A DNA stretch of 56,865 nt from positions 5,391-62,255 of the forward strand of contig SVUJ01000012.1 in the NCBI GenBank assembly GCA_015063305.1, written 5' to 3'. How positions within the stretch are numbered: the stretch's first letter is position 1; each line of letters begins with the position of its first letter. This stretch comes from Oscillospiraceae bacterium. GTDB taxonomy: Bacteria > Bacillota > Clostridia > Oscillospirales > CAG-272. The notes beneath the pieces are model-generated. The model ran no database searches and was not told the DNA's origin. It saw nothing but the letters and a program-made list of their open reading frames with translations. The position numbers and the translations under genes are program-made. Below are positions 1 to 8,369 of the stretch, piece after piece.

Positions 1-2420
1 CTTCCGCCCTCGGTAGCGTTCGTATAATAGCTTCCACGGTTAACACCATATGCAGACTCAAACTCGCTCATTGATGCAAATGTGGTATAAGTAGTAGTAC
101 CCGTGAACTTTCTGGAGTTAACGTAGTGTCCGCTGTCGTCAGCCTTAGCGCCGTCTACGTAGTATCCGAAGTACTCTACAGAATCAACCTCGAATATCTC
201 CATCATAGCAGCCTTGGATATCTTTATCTCAACTGTTACGTTTGCAAACTCGCCGTCGACTTTATTTCTCCTTGCATACGCCTGGTACTCATCTGCATTG
301 AGACCTCTGAGACTTGCTACAGGTGTAGAAGTAACAGAGGAATAAACCTTTGAATCTACAACGGGCACGGTGTTTTTATCCTGTCCGTCAAGGTTAAAGT
401 AAAGTGTAGAAAGAATTCCCGCCTGGTCAAAGTCTGTGAGGATGCTCTCGCTCGCATTCAGATAGAAGGTAAATTCCTTTACATCCTCGGTGCTTACAAA
501 CGCTATGTAAACGCAATCTTCACTGTGAGCCACGTACTCGGTAAGGGTTTTGCCCGAGGTGATAGCATTGTTGTTAGCAAAGTTATCTACATGGCTCCAT
601 ACCTTAGAGGTCGTGTACTCGTCAACATTTACCGCACCGTCAATAGTGGGCGCTTCACTTGATTGCGCTTCAAGTACCTTGGTGGTAACGTAAGTACTGG
701 GAAGCTGATTCCACTGTGTAATATCTGTCAAGGAGAATTCGGTGGATCTTGTAACTCCTTCGCAGGTGCAAGTTGTAGGACAGTAGTGATAAGGCGCAGG
801 TTCTTCGCCGAAGATAACGAAGTTAAGCACTCTGCTCTGGCTAGCGTAATACGCTCCACGGTTAACACCGTAAATTGTTTCAAACTGAGTGATTGATGAA
901 AATTCGGTGTAAGTAGTAGTACCCGTGAACTTTCTTGTATTGATATAGTGTCCGCTGCCGTCAGCCTTAGTTCCGTCTACGTAGTATCCGAAGTACTCTA
1001 CAGAATCAACTTCGAATATCTCTTCCATAGCAACCTTGGATATCTTTATCTCAACTGTTACGTTTGCAAAGGTTTCACCGTCTTTGTTTCTCTTTGCATA
1101 CGTCTCGTACTCACCTGAGGTGAGCCCTCTGAGAGTGTTTGGCAGGTTGTTCTCGGTAGTAATAGCCGTATGTCTGTCATAATACGTAGTAGGCGCAGTA
1201 TTTTCGTCCTGTGTGCTGAGGTCAAAGATCAATTGGGAAGTAATTCCGCACTGGTCGAAATCGGTGAGGATATACTCACTCGCATTCAGATAGAATATAA
1301 AGTTGGATACGTCCTCTGTGCTCACGAACGCTATGTAAACGTAATCGTCGCTGTGAGCCACGTACTCGGTAAGTGTCTTTCCGCTGGTAATAGCGTTGGA
1401 GTTAGCAAAGTTATCTGCATGGCTCCATACCTTAGAAGTGGTGTACTCCTCGGGATCTACAACACCGTCAATTGTGGGCGCTTCACTTGATTGCGCTTCA
1501 AGTACCTTGGTGGTAACGTAAGTACTGGGTTGCTGATTCCACTGTGTAATATCTGTCAAGGAGAATTCGGTGGATCTTGTAACTCCTTCGCAGGTGCAAG
1601 TTGTAGGACAGTAGTGGTAAGGCGCAGGTTCTTCGCCGAAGATAACGAAGTTAAGAACTCTGCTCTGGCTAGCGTAATACGCTCCACGGTTAACACCGTA
1701 AATTGTTTCAAACTGAGTGATTGATGAAAATTTAGTGTAAGTAGTAGTACCCGTGAACTTTCTTGTATTGATATAGTGTCCGCTGCCGTCAGCCTTAGTT
1801 CCGTCTACGTAGTATCCGAAATACTCTACAGAATCAACTTCGAATATCTCCATCATAGCAGCCTTGGATATCTTTATCTCAACGGTTACGTTTGCAAAGG
1901 TTTCACCGTCTTTGTTTCTCTTTGCATGCGCCGAGTATTCATCTGTAGTGAGCCCTCTGAGAGTGTTTGGCAGGTTGTTCTCGGTAGTAATACTCGAGTG
2001 CCTGTCATAATACGTAGTAGGCGCAGTATTTTCGTCCTGTGTGCTGAGGTCAAAACGCAATTGGGAAGTAATTCCGCACTGGTCGAAATCGGTGAGGATA
2101 TACTCACTCGCATTCAGATAGAATATAAAGTTGGATACGTCCTCTGTGCTCACGAACGCTATGTAAACGTAATCGTCACTGTGAGCCACGTACTCGGTAA
2201 GTGTCTTGCCGCTGGTAATAGCGTTGGAGTTAGCAAAGTTATCCGCATGGCTCCATACCTTAGAAGTGGTGTACTCCTCAGGATCTACAACACCGTCAAT
2301 GGTGGGCGCCGGTGCCAGGCTCTGGGAAACGGGTTCGGTTTCCTCTACAGCCAGGGCAAAGAGTGCAAAGCACGACAAAAGCATCGCCATGCAAAGCACG
2401 ATCGAAATAAGTTTTTTCAT
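1..2420 (-). CDS. Secreted protein with tandem CBM9-like repeats (3' end outside window)
   Basis: An uninterrupted frame runs on the minus strand from an ATG at 2420 to the window edge (806 codons, no stop). The start is preceded by AAGGAG and a good promoter. Residues 1-24 form a Sec signal peptide (MKKLISIVLC then a hydrophobic stretch ending ALA). From residue 38 the protein consists of 276-residue units, each opening APTIDGVVDPEEY and containing SDDYVYIAFVS and VTVEIKISKAAM. This pattern resembles the carbohydrate-binding family 9/DOMON-like fold found on secreted glycan-binding proteins (my inference from sequence style). Units 1 and 2 are almost identical; unit 3 is more diverged. Each unit also carries a short Cys-rich YCPTTCTC stretch. 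The natural substrate and any C-terminal anchor are not visible. Confidence 0.8.
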   Translation of the reverse strand, partial: MKKLISIVLCMAMLLSCFALFALAVEETEPVSQSLAPAPTIDGVVDPEEYTTSKVWSHADNFANSNAITSGKTLTEYVAHSDDYVYIAFVSTEDVSNFIFYLNASEYILTDFDQCGITSQLRFDLSTQDENTAPTTYYDRHSSITTENNLPNTLRGLTTDEYSAHAKRNKDGETFANVTVEIKISKAAMMEIFEVDSVEYFGYYVDGTKADGSGHYINTRKFTGTTTYTKFSSITQFETIYGVNRGAYYASQSRVLNFVIFGEEPAPYHYCPTTCTCEGVTRSTEFSLTDITQWNQQPSTYVTTKVLEAQSSEAPTIDGVVDPEEYTTSKVWSHADNFANSNAITSGKTLTEYVAHSDDYVYIAFVSTEDVSNFIFYLNASEYILTDFDQCGITSQLIFDLSTQDENTAPTTYYDRHTAITTENNLPNTLRGLTSGEYETYAKRNKDGETFANVTVEIKISKVAMEEIFEVDSVEYFGYYVDGTKADGSGHYINTRKFTGTTTYTEFSSITQFETIYGVNRGAYYASQSRVLNFVIFGEEPAPYHYCPTTCTCEGVTRSTEFSLTDITQWNQLPSTYVTTKVLEAQSSEAPTIDGAVNVDEYTTSKVWSHVDNFANNNAITSGKTLTEYVAHSEDCVYIAFVSTEDVKEFTFYLNASESILTDFDQAGILSTLYFNLDGQDKNTVPVVDSKVYSSVTSTPVASLRGLNADEYQAYARRNKVDGEFANVTVEIKISKAAMMEIFEVDSVEYFGYYVDGAKADDSGHYVNSRKFTGTTTYTTFASMSEFESAYGVNRGSYYTNATEGG
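654..2309 (-). repeat. 828-bp in-frame tandem repeat inside the CBM9-like gene
   Basis: The coding sequence repeats with a period of exactly 828 bp (276 codons): unit 1 is 2309-1482, unit 2 is 1481-654, and a third, more diverged unit is 653 to beyond position 1. Units 1 and 2 differ at only scattered positions, which points to recent duplication or gene conversion. Because the period is a multiple of three, unit number can change without a frameshift. Confidence 0.9.
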
Positions 2421-2460
2421 GGATGTGGTTCTCCTTAAAAAAGTATTTGGGTGATGTCAA

Positions 2461-2484
2461 TAGGGTAGACTATCCCCTACCCTA
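2461..2484 (-). promoter_or_regulatory. 5' UTR hairpin of the CBM9-like gene
   Basis: TAGGGTAG (2461-2468) and CTACCCTA (2477-2484) form an 8-bp perfect stem with an 8-nt loop. It lies between the predicted transcription start and the ribosome binding site. It may stabilise the transcript or act in regulation; no known riboswitch is recognisable. Confidence 0.45.
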
Positions 2485-2499
2485 CAAAATACTACCTTT

Positions 2500-2528
2500 A
2501 TTCTATCACCGCAAATTAGTTTTGTAAA
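2500..2528 (-). promoter_or_regulatory. Sigma-A promoter of the CBM9-like gene
   Basis: On the minus strand TTTACA (2528-2523) and TAGAAT (2505-2500) are separated by 17 bp, giving a leader of about 70 nt. Between here and the divergent promoter at 2757 lie two further hairpins (2649-2685 and about 2690-2710) of unknown role. Confidence 0.6.
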
Positions 2529-2756
2529 GTAAAATGTGCAAAAATTCTAAATTTTCCACCTTTTGAACAAAAACAATTGTGTAATTTGTGCAAAAAGTCA
2601 AAGAAATAGATAATTTGCAAAATTTCGGGTAGATATTTATATTTGCCTGATAGGAGGATTTTAATTACAAAAAGCTCCTCCTATCTGTGGTCGCGGGAGC
2701 TCCGTGACCGCCCCACCGCCATTCTTAAGAAATCCCTCCATCGCTCTTTAAAGAAC

Positions 2757-2785
2757 TTGACAGTATTGTTTTTTCGTTATATAAT
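2757..2785 (+). promoter_or_regulatory. Consensus sigma-A promoter of the GltS-like gene
   Basis: TTGACA (2757-2762), a 17-bp spacer and TATAAT (2780-2785): a perfect consensus promoter with a short leader of about 50 nt before the ATG at 2845. Confidence 0.8.
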
Positions 2786-2844
2786 GTTGGTATCGTTTGA
2801 TATGCTCTGGGGATAGACGAGGAAATATCGTAGGAGGTCATTAT

Positions 2845-4281
2845 ATGGATACCGTATCAAGTTGGGATTTCACAATGGCAAATTATGATGCCGTTTGGGC
2901 ATTTTTAGTACAGCTCGGACTGTTATTGCTTTTCCTTATGTTAGGCAATATCCTTCGGCGCAAAATTCCGCTGTTCAGAAACTGTCTGATACCTTCCGCA
3001 CTCTTGGGCGGCGGCGTGTTGCTGGTAGTGGATATTATATGCAAGCAATTTGGAGTTATACTCGTTGACAATCGACTTATGCAGGTTATCACGTATCATT
3101 GTCTGGCGATCGGATTTGCCGCTATGTCGCTGAAAACAGAAAAAAGTGCGCATAAGACGAGCCGTGCGCAGGTCGTGGAATTCGGCGCTCTGCAGGGCGG
3201 CACCTATATGCTCCAAGCGTTCGTTGGACTTGGAATTACGTTGATACTCTTTCTTTTGACCCGACACGGCGAGGATATTATCTCTTATATCTGCGGCTTG
3301 ATCCTTCCTCTCGCTTACGGTCAAGGTCCGGGCAATGCTCTGAGCTGGGATATCAACTTCACAAACACGCCTGCCACACAGTTCGCGGGAAACGGCAGCT
3401 TTGGACTCTCTCTTGCCTCGATCGGCTTTGTAGTTGCTTCTGTTTTTGGTGTATTGTATATCAATATTCAAAAAAAGAGGGGAAATCTTTACGTTCGTAA
3501 GTCCGATCCGTCAAGCAAGACTGCAACCGACTCCAATTCGGGTGCCGAAGAGATCCCCGATAACGAGTCTGTGGATAAATTCACTATGCAGGTAGGCTTC
3601 GTTTCCATCGCCTACGCTATTTCCTTTGGATTTATGTTCCTTTTGGGAAAGCTCTCGGCATTCACAAACAGCATCGCGTGGGGCTTCAATTTCCTTTGGG
3701 CATCCTTAGCGGCTATGTTGATAAGACTTGTGGTAAAGCGCTTGCGCAAGCACAAGCTTATGAACCGTGAATACATAAACAATTATCAAATGGACCGAAT
3801 CTCAGGCTTCTCGTTTGACCTTATGATAGTTGCGGGAGTGGCAGCGATCCAGATCAACGATATCAAGAGATATCTGCTCCCCATTATTATTCTCAGCCTG
3901 GTTGGCACGGCAATTACCTACGTTTACATTCGCTTGGTTGCCAAGGAATGCTTCAAAGGCTTTGAGCACGAATTTTTCCTGATGAGCTTCGGCACTCTGA
4001 CAGGTACGGCTTCAAACGGTATGATCCTTACCAAAGAGATCGACCCCGATCTGAGAACGCCTACGTCCAGCCTTTACATTCTATCTAATTTCCCCGCTAT
4101 GGTAATGATAGCTCCGCTATTGGTTTTGTTGACCTTTGCGGGCGGATCGTTTACAAATGCGATTATCGCGTGCGCGATATTCTTCGTCCTCTGGAGCGTT
4201 TATACGGTATATCTGTTCCGCAGAAAAATTTTCAAAAAGCGGTACAAAAACAAGTCCGAAAACGTATGGAAGGATGAATGA
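2845..4281 (+). CDS. GltS-like sodium:glutamate symporter (ESS family)
   Basis: A 478-residue polytopic membrane protein with about 10-12 hydrophobic segments in two blocks, split by a charged cytoplasmic loop near residues 210-250. The motif LILPLAYGQGPGNAL (GQGPGNA at 159-165) matches the GQGPG region of GltS-type sodium/glutamate symporters, which import glutamate with Na+. I chose the ATG at 2845 because TAGGAGGT lies 7 nt upstream; an in-frame ATG at 2797 lacks a binding site and sits next to the promoter. It is monocistronic with its own promoter and terminator. Substrate identity is inferred from the family; some members are of uncertain specificity. Confidence 0.75.
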   Translation: MDTVSSWDFTMANYDAVWAFLVQLGLLLLFLMLGNILRRKIPLFRNCLIPSALLGGGVLLVVDIICKQFGVILVDNRLMQVITYHCLAIGFAAMSLKTEKSAHKTSRAQVVEFGALQGGTYMLQAFVGLGITLILFLLTRHGEDIISYICGLILPLAYGQGPGNALSWDINFTNTPATQFAGNGSFGLSLASIGFVVASVFGVLYINIQKKRGNLYVRKSDPSSKTATDSNSGAEEIPDNESVDKFTMQVGFVSIAYAISFGFMFLLGKLSAFTNSIAWGFNFLWASLAAMLIRLVVKRLRKHKLMNREYINNYQMDRISGFSFDLMIVAGVAAIQINDIKRYLLPIIILSLVGTAITYVYIRLVAKECFKGFEHEFFLMSFGTLTGTASNGMILTKEIDPDLRTPTSSLYILSNFPAMVMIAPLLVLLTFAGGSFTNAIIACAIFFVLWSVYTVYLFRRKIFKKRYKNKSENVWKDE

Positions 4282-4300
4282 TCATAAAAAAAGAACATAA

Positions 4301-4333
4301 GTCAAGACCACCGATATTATCGGTGGTCTTGAC
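4301..4333. terminator. Bidirectional terminator between convergent genes
   Basis: A 15-bp perfect stem (4301-4315 with 4319-4333) and a 3-nt loop. On minus it is followed by TTATGTTCTTTTTTT; on plus by a weaker T-rich tail. It serves the GltS-like gene and the recG-side operon. Confidence 0.75.
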
Positions 4334-4346
4334 TGTTATATAGACT

Positions 4347-4766
4347 TTATTTCTTGCTCTCTTTTTTCAGCCCGGACGATGCCGTTTGGGGAAGCAAAAG
4401 ACTTTGTGTAGAGAGATCCCAAAGCTGAGTGTCAGTATATCTCGGCGCGGCGTCCCTTGCGCTGTTGGACAAAAACACCTCGATGCGCACCTCAGCGGTC
4501 TTGTCCGAGTTATCCGTCACTTTTGCGCTCAACGAGTAGAGCATACGGCGCGGCAGGGCTCTCCCCTCCCCCCTCTCTCTTCTCAATATCTCACAAAGCT
4601 CGGGGAATTTCACCTCCTCGCACCACCTCTCACAAAGCGCGGAGAGCTCGGCGTAAAATCCGCTTATCTCTTCATATCCCTCAAATTTCGGCACAGACGA
4701 CGAAAATCTGAGCAGATCGTTCCCCTCAAAAACAAAACGGCGGCGCTTTACCGTATATTCCTGCAT
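4347..4766 (-). CDS. Hypothetical protein, 139 aa, downstream of recG
   Basis: Starts MQEYTVKRRRFVFEGND with AGGGAGG correctly spaced upstream, and is followed by a strong terminator, so it is very likely real. It begins 61 nt after recG on the same strand and is probably cotranscribed. No signal peptide or membrane segment. The pattern of aromatic and basic residues followed by a Cys-rich helix (ALCERWCEEVKF) recalls small DUF3298-like beta-rich domains, but I cannot assign a family. Function unknown. Confidence 0.6.
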   Translation of the reverse strand: MQEYTVKRRRFVFEGNDLLRFSSSVPKFEGYEEISGFYAELSALCERWCEEVKFPELCEILRRERGEGRALPRRMLYSLSAKVTDNSDKTAEVRIEVFLSNSARDAAPRYTDTQLWDLSTQSLLLPQTASSGLKKESKK

Positions 4767-4827
4767 CGTAGACCTCCCTTTTTTGATTTTCTACAATACA
4801 TAATATACCGCAAAGCGCCGCTATATG

Positions 4828-6960
4828 CTAATTCATTACCGAGCCGTCTATCGTGAACATACGCTCTACTGCGCTCGCAAGCGCGGGATAGTCGGCAAGA
4901 TCGTGTGAGCGGCCGAGTATCTGCTCGGCGGCACTGAACGCCGTTTTCAGCAGCCCCGTATCGTCACACAGCTGAGCCAACTTGAAGCGGATACCGCCGC
5001 TCTGTCTTATGTCGGCGTTCTCGTTGTTCTTCAAAAAATCGCCCGGCCCGCGCATCTCAAGATCCCTCTCGGCTATGGCGTATCCGTCATAGGTCGAGCG
5101 CATAATATCAAGTCTGCGGGCTGCGTTCTCTCCCTCGGAGTCCGACACCAGCACACAGTAGGACTTTCTCTTTCCGCGTCCGACTCGTCCTCTTAGCTGG
5201 TGAAGCTGAGAAAGTCCGAAGCGGTCGGCGTTCTCAACTATCATAAGCGAGGCGTTGGGTACGTTCACCCCGACCTCTATGACGGTAGTTGAAACGAGGA
5301 TATCTGTTTGTCCATCGGCAAACCGCCTCATAACAGCGTCCTTGTCCGCCGCCTTCATTTTTCCGTGGATATACTCAACTCTAAGATCTGAAAACCGCTC
5401 TGCCATCTGCTCGGAGAACTCAACCGCGGTCTTCAGGGGCGCTTTTTTCCTGACGTTTCCGTATTCGTCGATATCTGCGATATCGAGGTCGCCCGCCTCG
5501 GCCTCGCACTCTTCAACGGCGGGACATACGATATAGACCTGTCCGCCCTCAGACACCTGCGCGTGGATAAACTTATTCAAGCGCTCTCTGTAGCTCTCGT
5601 TGACCACAAAGGTATCCACCCTCTGTCTGCCGGGGGGCATCTCGTCGATAAGCGATAGGTCGAGATCTCCGTAAAGAGCCAGCGCCATAGAGCGCGGTAT
5701 CGGGGTGGCGCTCATAACGAGAACGTGAGAGTGCTTACCCTTCTCGGAGAGAAGTGCCCTCTGATTGACACCGAAACGGTGCTGCTCGTCGGTCACCACC
5801 AGACCAAGGTCGAAAAATTCCACTCCCTCGCTGAGCAGAGCCTGTGTTCCTATGACCACCTGTGTGCGCTCGGCTTCGTTCTCGGCGCGCAGAGAGTTAT
5901 ATATTCTGAGCTTTTCCGAGCGCTTGACAGAAGAGGTGAGCAGCTCACATCTGATGCCGAGCCTTGCGAAAAGCTCCTTCAAATCGTTATAATGCTGTAC
6001 GGCAAGTATCTCGGTGGGCACCATAAGCGCCGCCTGCTTTTTATTTTTAACCGCGATATAGATAGCCGCCGCGGCGCATATAGTTTTTCCGCAGCCAACG
6101 TCGCCCACCACCATACGGCTCATCGCGACACCGCGCGACATATCCCTCTTTATATCCTCGACGGTTCTCATCTGCGCCCCCGTAAGTCGATACGGAAGGA
6201 GAGAAAGAAGCTCGGATATATCGGTATCGGCGCAGGGAGAGGCGTAGGTTTCCTGCGAGTGAAGTTTTGTGAGCGAAAGTCCCAAGGCAAATGTAAAGAA
6301 CTCATCGAAAATAAGCCTTTTCTTTGCCGCCGCGAGAGATACGTAATCTGTGGGACGGTGGATATTTCTGAGCGCGAAAGGAAGAGTGCAAAGAGAATTC
6401 CCACGTCTTATATCCTCGGGCAGGGGGTCTTCGATATTGACGGTATCAAGGGTAGTAAACAGCGTTCCCATATCCTTGGCGATCTGCTTTTGCGAGAGCC
6501 CCTCGGTGAGGGGATAGACCGGAACTAAGGGCGGTAGAGGGATATCCTCTCGGTATGGCTCGTAGGCAGGCGAGGACATGGCGTAATTCTTAGATTTTCT
6601 CTCCACCTTGCCGTAAAATCTGAACTCAGCGGCGGGGGTAAATACAGTTTTAAGAAAATTCTGATTGAAATAGGTCATCTCACAGATGCCGCTGTCATCG
6701 TAGGCTTTGAATTTGAGCAGAGAGAGCCTTCCCTTTATCATCGTGACCTTTGGTTCTGTGGCGACCGTGAGCAGGACGGCAGATTTTTGAGAGTACTCGC
6801 AGTCACACAAAAGCTTTATATCTCCTCTGTTCTCATAACGCGCGGGAAAATGCATAAAAAGATCGCCCGTACTGTGTATTCCGAGCCTTGCATACGCCGC
6901 CGCGCGCGAGGGCCCCACTCCGTAAAGCGACCTTATATTGGTGTTCATATCAAGCGCCAT
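4828..6960 (-). CDS. recG: ATP-dependent DNA helicase RecG
   Basis: A 710-residue enzyme that reverses stalled replication forks and branch-migrates Holliday junctions. The order is an N-terminal wedge/OB region (about 1-250), then helicase domain 1 with Walker A GDVGCGKT near residue 290 and the DEQH box (VTDEQHRFG), motif III MSATPIPRSMAL, and helicase domain 2 with STTVIEVGVNVPNA and QLRGRVGRG. All motifs expected of RecG are present and the length is slightly over the usual ~680. The ATG at 6960 is chosen because AGGAGG lies 8 nt upstream; the frame extends 14 codons further without a binding site. Confidence 0.97.
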   Translation of the reverse strand: MALDMNTNIRSLYGVGPSRAAAYARLGIHSTGDLFMHFPARYENRGDIKLLCDCEYSQKSAVLLTVATEPKVTMIKGRLSLLKFKAYDDSGICEMTYFNQNFLKTVFTPAAEFRFYGKVERKSKNYAMSSPAYEPYREDIPLPPLVPVYPLTEGLSQKQIAKDMGTLFTTLDTVNIEDPLPEDIRRGNSLCTLPFALRNIHRPTDYVSLAAAKKRLIFDEFFTFALGLSLTKLHSQETYASPCADTDISELLSLLPYRLTGAQMRTVEDIKRDMSRGVAMSRMVVGDVGCGKTICAAAAIYIAVKNKKQAALMVPTEILAVQHYNDLKELFARLGIRCELLTSSVKRSEKLRIYNSLRAENEAERTQVVIGTQALLSEGVEFFDLGLVVTDEQHRFGVNQRALLSEKGKHSHVLVMSATPIPRSMALALYGDLDLSLIDEMPPGRQRVDTFVVNESYRERLNKFIHAQVSEGGQVYIVCPAVEECEAEAGDLDIADIDEYGNVRKKAPLKTAVEFSEQMAERFSDLRVEYIHGKMKAADKDAVMRRFADGQTDILVSTTVIEVGVNVPNASLMIVENADRFGLSQLHQLRGRVGRGKRKSYCVLVSDSEGENAARRLDIMRSTYDGYAIAERDLEMRGPGDFLKNNENADIRQSGGIRFKLAQLCDDTGLLKTAFSAAEQILGRSHDLADYPALASAVERMFTIDGSVMN

Positions 6961-6993
6961 ATCTCCGTCCTCCTCTCTTTGTTTCTCATTTAG

Positions 6994-7022
6994 ATTATAC
7001 ACTCGCGCCCCCGCTCTGTCAA
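6994..7022 (-). promoter_or_regulatory. Consensus promoter of recG
   Basis: On minus TTGACA (7022-7017), 17 bp, TATAAT (6999-6994). A second TATAAT lies upstream at 7043-7038 with a weak -35 (TTGTAA, 18-bp spacer), so tandem promoters are possible. Confidence 0.75.
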
Positions 7023-7084
7023 GAAAGCGCGCGAATAATTATACCCTAATATTAAAAATGTTTACAAAGTGGGGCTATTTTGTA

Positions 7085-7113
7085 TTGACAATTCGGCGGG
7101 ATTGATGTATAAT
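7085..7113 (+). promoter_or_regulatory. Consensus promoter of the LRR lipoprotein
   Basis: TTGACA (7085-7090), 17 bp, TATAAT (7108-7113), about 30 nt before the ATG at 7146. Confidence 0.8.
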
Positions 7114-7145
7114 ATTTTTTGAACATAATTTTTGGAGGTTACCAA

Positions 7146-7955
7146 ATGAAAAAGATAATTGCATTGTTTCTTGCCGCTCTTATGCTCGTCTTCGTAGTTT
7201 CCTGTAATAAGAGCGAAGAAGAAAAAGATAAAGATGATAGTGTCGTAAATTCCGAAGAGATCATAAAGGTATATACCGACACAAAGACCGGAGATAAATT
7301 TGCATACGACGTAAATGACGAGGGTGACTATGAGATAACAGGCTTCACCTCCGCTACCGAAACACCCCATGCTATCGAGCTTCCCAAGGTAATAGACAAC
7401 ATAAACGTTACGGGTATCGCTGCCGAGGCATTCAAGGCGAAGAACCAGATATCCGAGGTCGTTATCCCCGATACCGTTAAGTATATCGATCAGTTCGCTT
7501 TCTACGGTTGTATCTACCTCAAGAAGGTAACTATGACAAATTCTGTAGATAGCCTTGGCGAGGGCGCGTTCAAGGGCTGTATAGTTCTTGATGATATCAC
7601 CCTTTCGGAAAATATAAAGGATATCGCAGATTTCGCTTTTGCTGATTGCGTTGCCCTCAAGAGCATCTCCTTCGCCTATGCGGTCAGAGAGATCTCGGAC
7701 GGAGCATTCTTCGGTTGTACCGCGCTTGAATCGGTAACACTCCCCTCAACCCTTAAGACCATAGGCAAGGGTGCATTCTGGGGCAACACCGCGCTTGATG
7801 AGATCACGATCCCCGCAAGCGTAGAGGCTATCGGCGAGTATGCCTTCTCTGTTAAGGACAACGATGACTTTGTTATCATTGTAGTTGCAGATTCCGTGGC
7901 TCACAAGTATGCTATAGAATACGGTTACGATTTTACAACAGCTACCGCTAACTGA
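7146..7955 (+). CDS. BspA-type leucine-rich-repeat lipoprotein
   Basis: 269 residues. The N-terminus MKKIIALFLAALMLVFVVSC is a lipoprotein signal with the lipobox Cys at residue 20, followed by an acidic/lysine linker. From about residue 95 on, LRR_5 (BspA-like) repeats of ~23 residues follow one another, recognisable as IPDTVKYIDQFAFYGC, LSENIKDIADFAFADC and LPSTLKTIGKGAFWGN. Such proteins are surface-anchored and often mediate binding to host or other cells; the ligand here is unknown. GGAGG precedes the chosen ATG. Single-gene transcription unit. Confidence 0.85.
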   Translation: MKKIIALFLAALMLVFVVSCNKSEEEKDKDDSVVNSEEIIKVYTDTKTGDKFAYDVNDEGDYEITGFTSATETPHAIELPKVIDNINVTGIAAEAFKAKNQISEVVIPDTVKYIDQFAFYGCIYLKKVTMTNSVDSLGEGAFKGCIVLDDITLSENIKDIADFAFADCVALKSISFAYAVREISDGAFFGCTALESVTLPSTLKTIGKGAFWGNTALDEITIPASVEAIGEYAFSVKDNDDFVIIVVADSVAHKYAIEYGYDFTTATAN

Positions 7956-7987
7956 GATAATAAGTAAATATTATACCCCGACAGATT

Positions 7988-8021
7988 TTGGCGTGATACT
8001 CTTAACAGAGTATCACGCCAA
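7988..8021 (+). terminator. 15-bp hairpin after the LRR lipoprotein gene
   Basis: A perfect 15-bp stem (7988-8002 with 8007-8021), loop TAAC. There is no T-run behind it, so termination may be weak. Its arms contain GTGATACT/AGTATCAC, close to the spacer word of the adjoining hairpin array, so it may be the first unit of that array. Confidence 0.55.
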
Positions 8022-8027
8022 CTCTAT

Positions 8028-8194
8028 TCGCCTGCGGCGAGTTATATTGCCCTCGGCAGTGATATTGGGCTTGTGCCGAGTGATATTTGCTGCGCAAGTT
8101 TCGGGGCGAATAGAATATCACTGAAGCCGCAAGGCTTCAATATCACTATTGCGATAGCAATAATATCACTCTTTGCCTTGGCAAAGAATATCAC
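8028..8194. repeat. Hairpin array with GTGATATT/AATATCAC spacers
   Basis: The left arm carries GTGATATT at 8059 and 8080 (and a variant at 8041). The right arm carries its complement AATATCAC at 8114, 8139, 8162 and 8187. Between the right-arm copies sit three unrelated short hairpins (GAAGCC-GCAA-GGCTTC, ATTGC-GATA-GCAAT, CTTTGCC-TT-GGCAAAG), giving a 23-25 bp period. ATTCGCC (8027) and GGCGAAT (8105) also pair. No plausible gene lies here. Positions 8262-8369 beyond it show nothing I can name. Confidence 0.7.
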
Positions 8195-8209
8195 TAAAAT
8201 GCAAAAAAT

Positions 8210-8261
8210 AAAGAGAGAATGCCGTGGTTTGTACTCCACCGTATTCTCTCTTTCTGTTTTT
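8210..8261. terminator. Terminator of the Gld-like ABC operon, bidirectional
   Basis: An imperfect 18-bp stem (8210-8227 with 8236-8253), followed on minus by ATTTTTTGC and on plus by CTGTTTTT. It lies 117 nt past the last gene of the minus operon. Confidence 0.7.
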
Positions 8262-8369
8262 ATCGCCAGTTTCGCATTTGTATAACAAATGCATCGGTCT
8301 ATGCCCATACCCTTGTTTTATTTCTCAGATAAGGACATCACGCTTTCCCATCTGCCGTTTTAAATTATA

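Noticed and set aside
126-2454. Several plus-strand open frames of 75-220 codons with repeated sequences
   Set aside because: They are shadows of the minus-strand CBM9-like gene: repeated because that gene is repeated, without ribosome binding sites, and with Cys/Arg-rich unnatural composition.
2441-2464. TTGACA word on minus just upstream of the CBM9-like gene
   Set aside because: Any -10 at correct spacing would fall on the Shine-Dalgarno; the TTTACA/TAGAAT pair further upstream is better placed.
8042-8308. Open frames of 70-88 codons in both strands
   Set aside because: They run through the hairpin array and terminator and have no Shine-Dalgarno.
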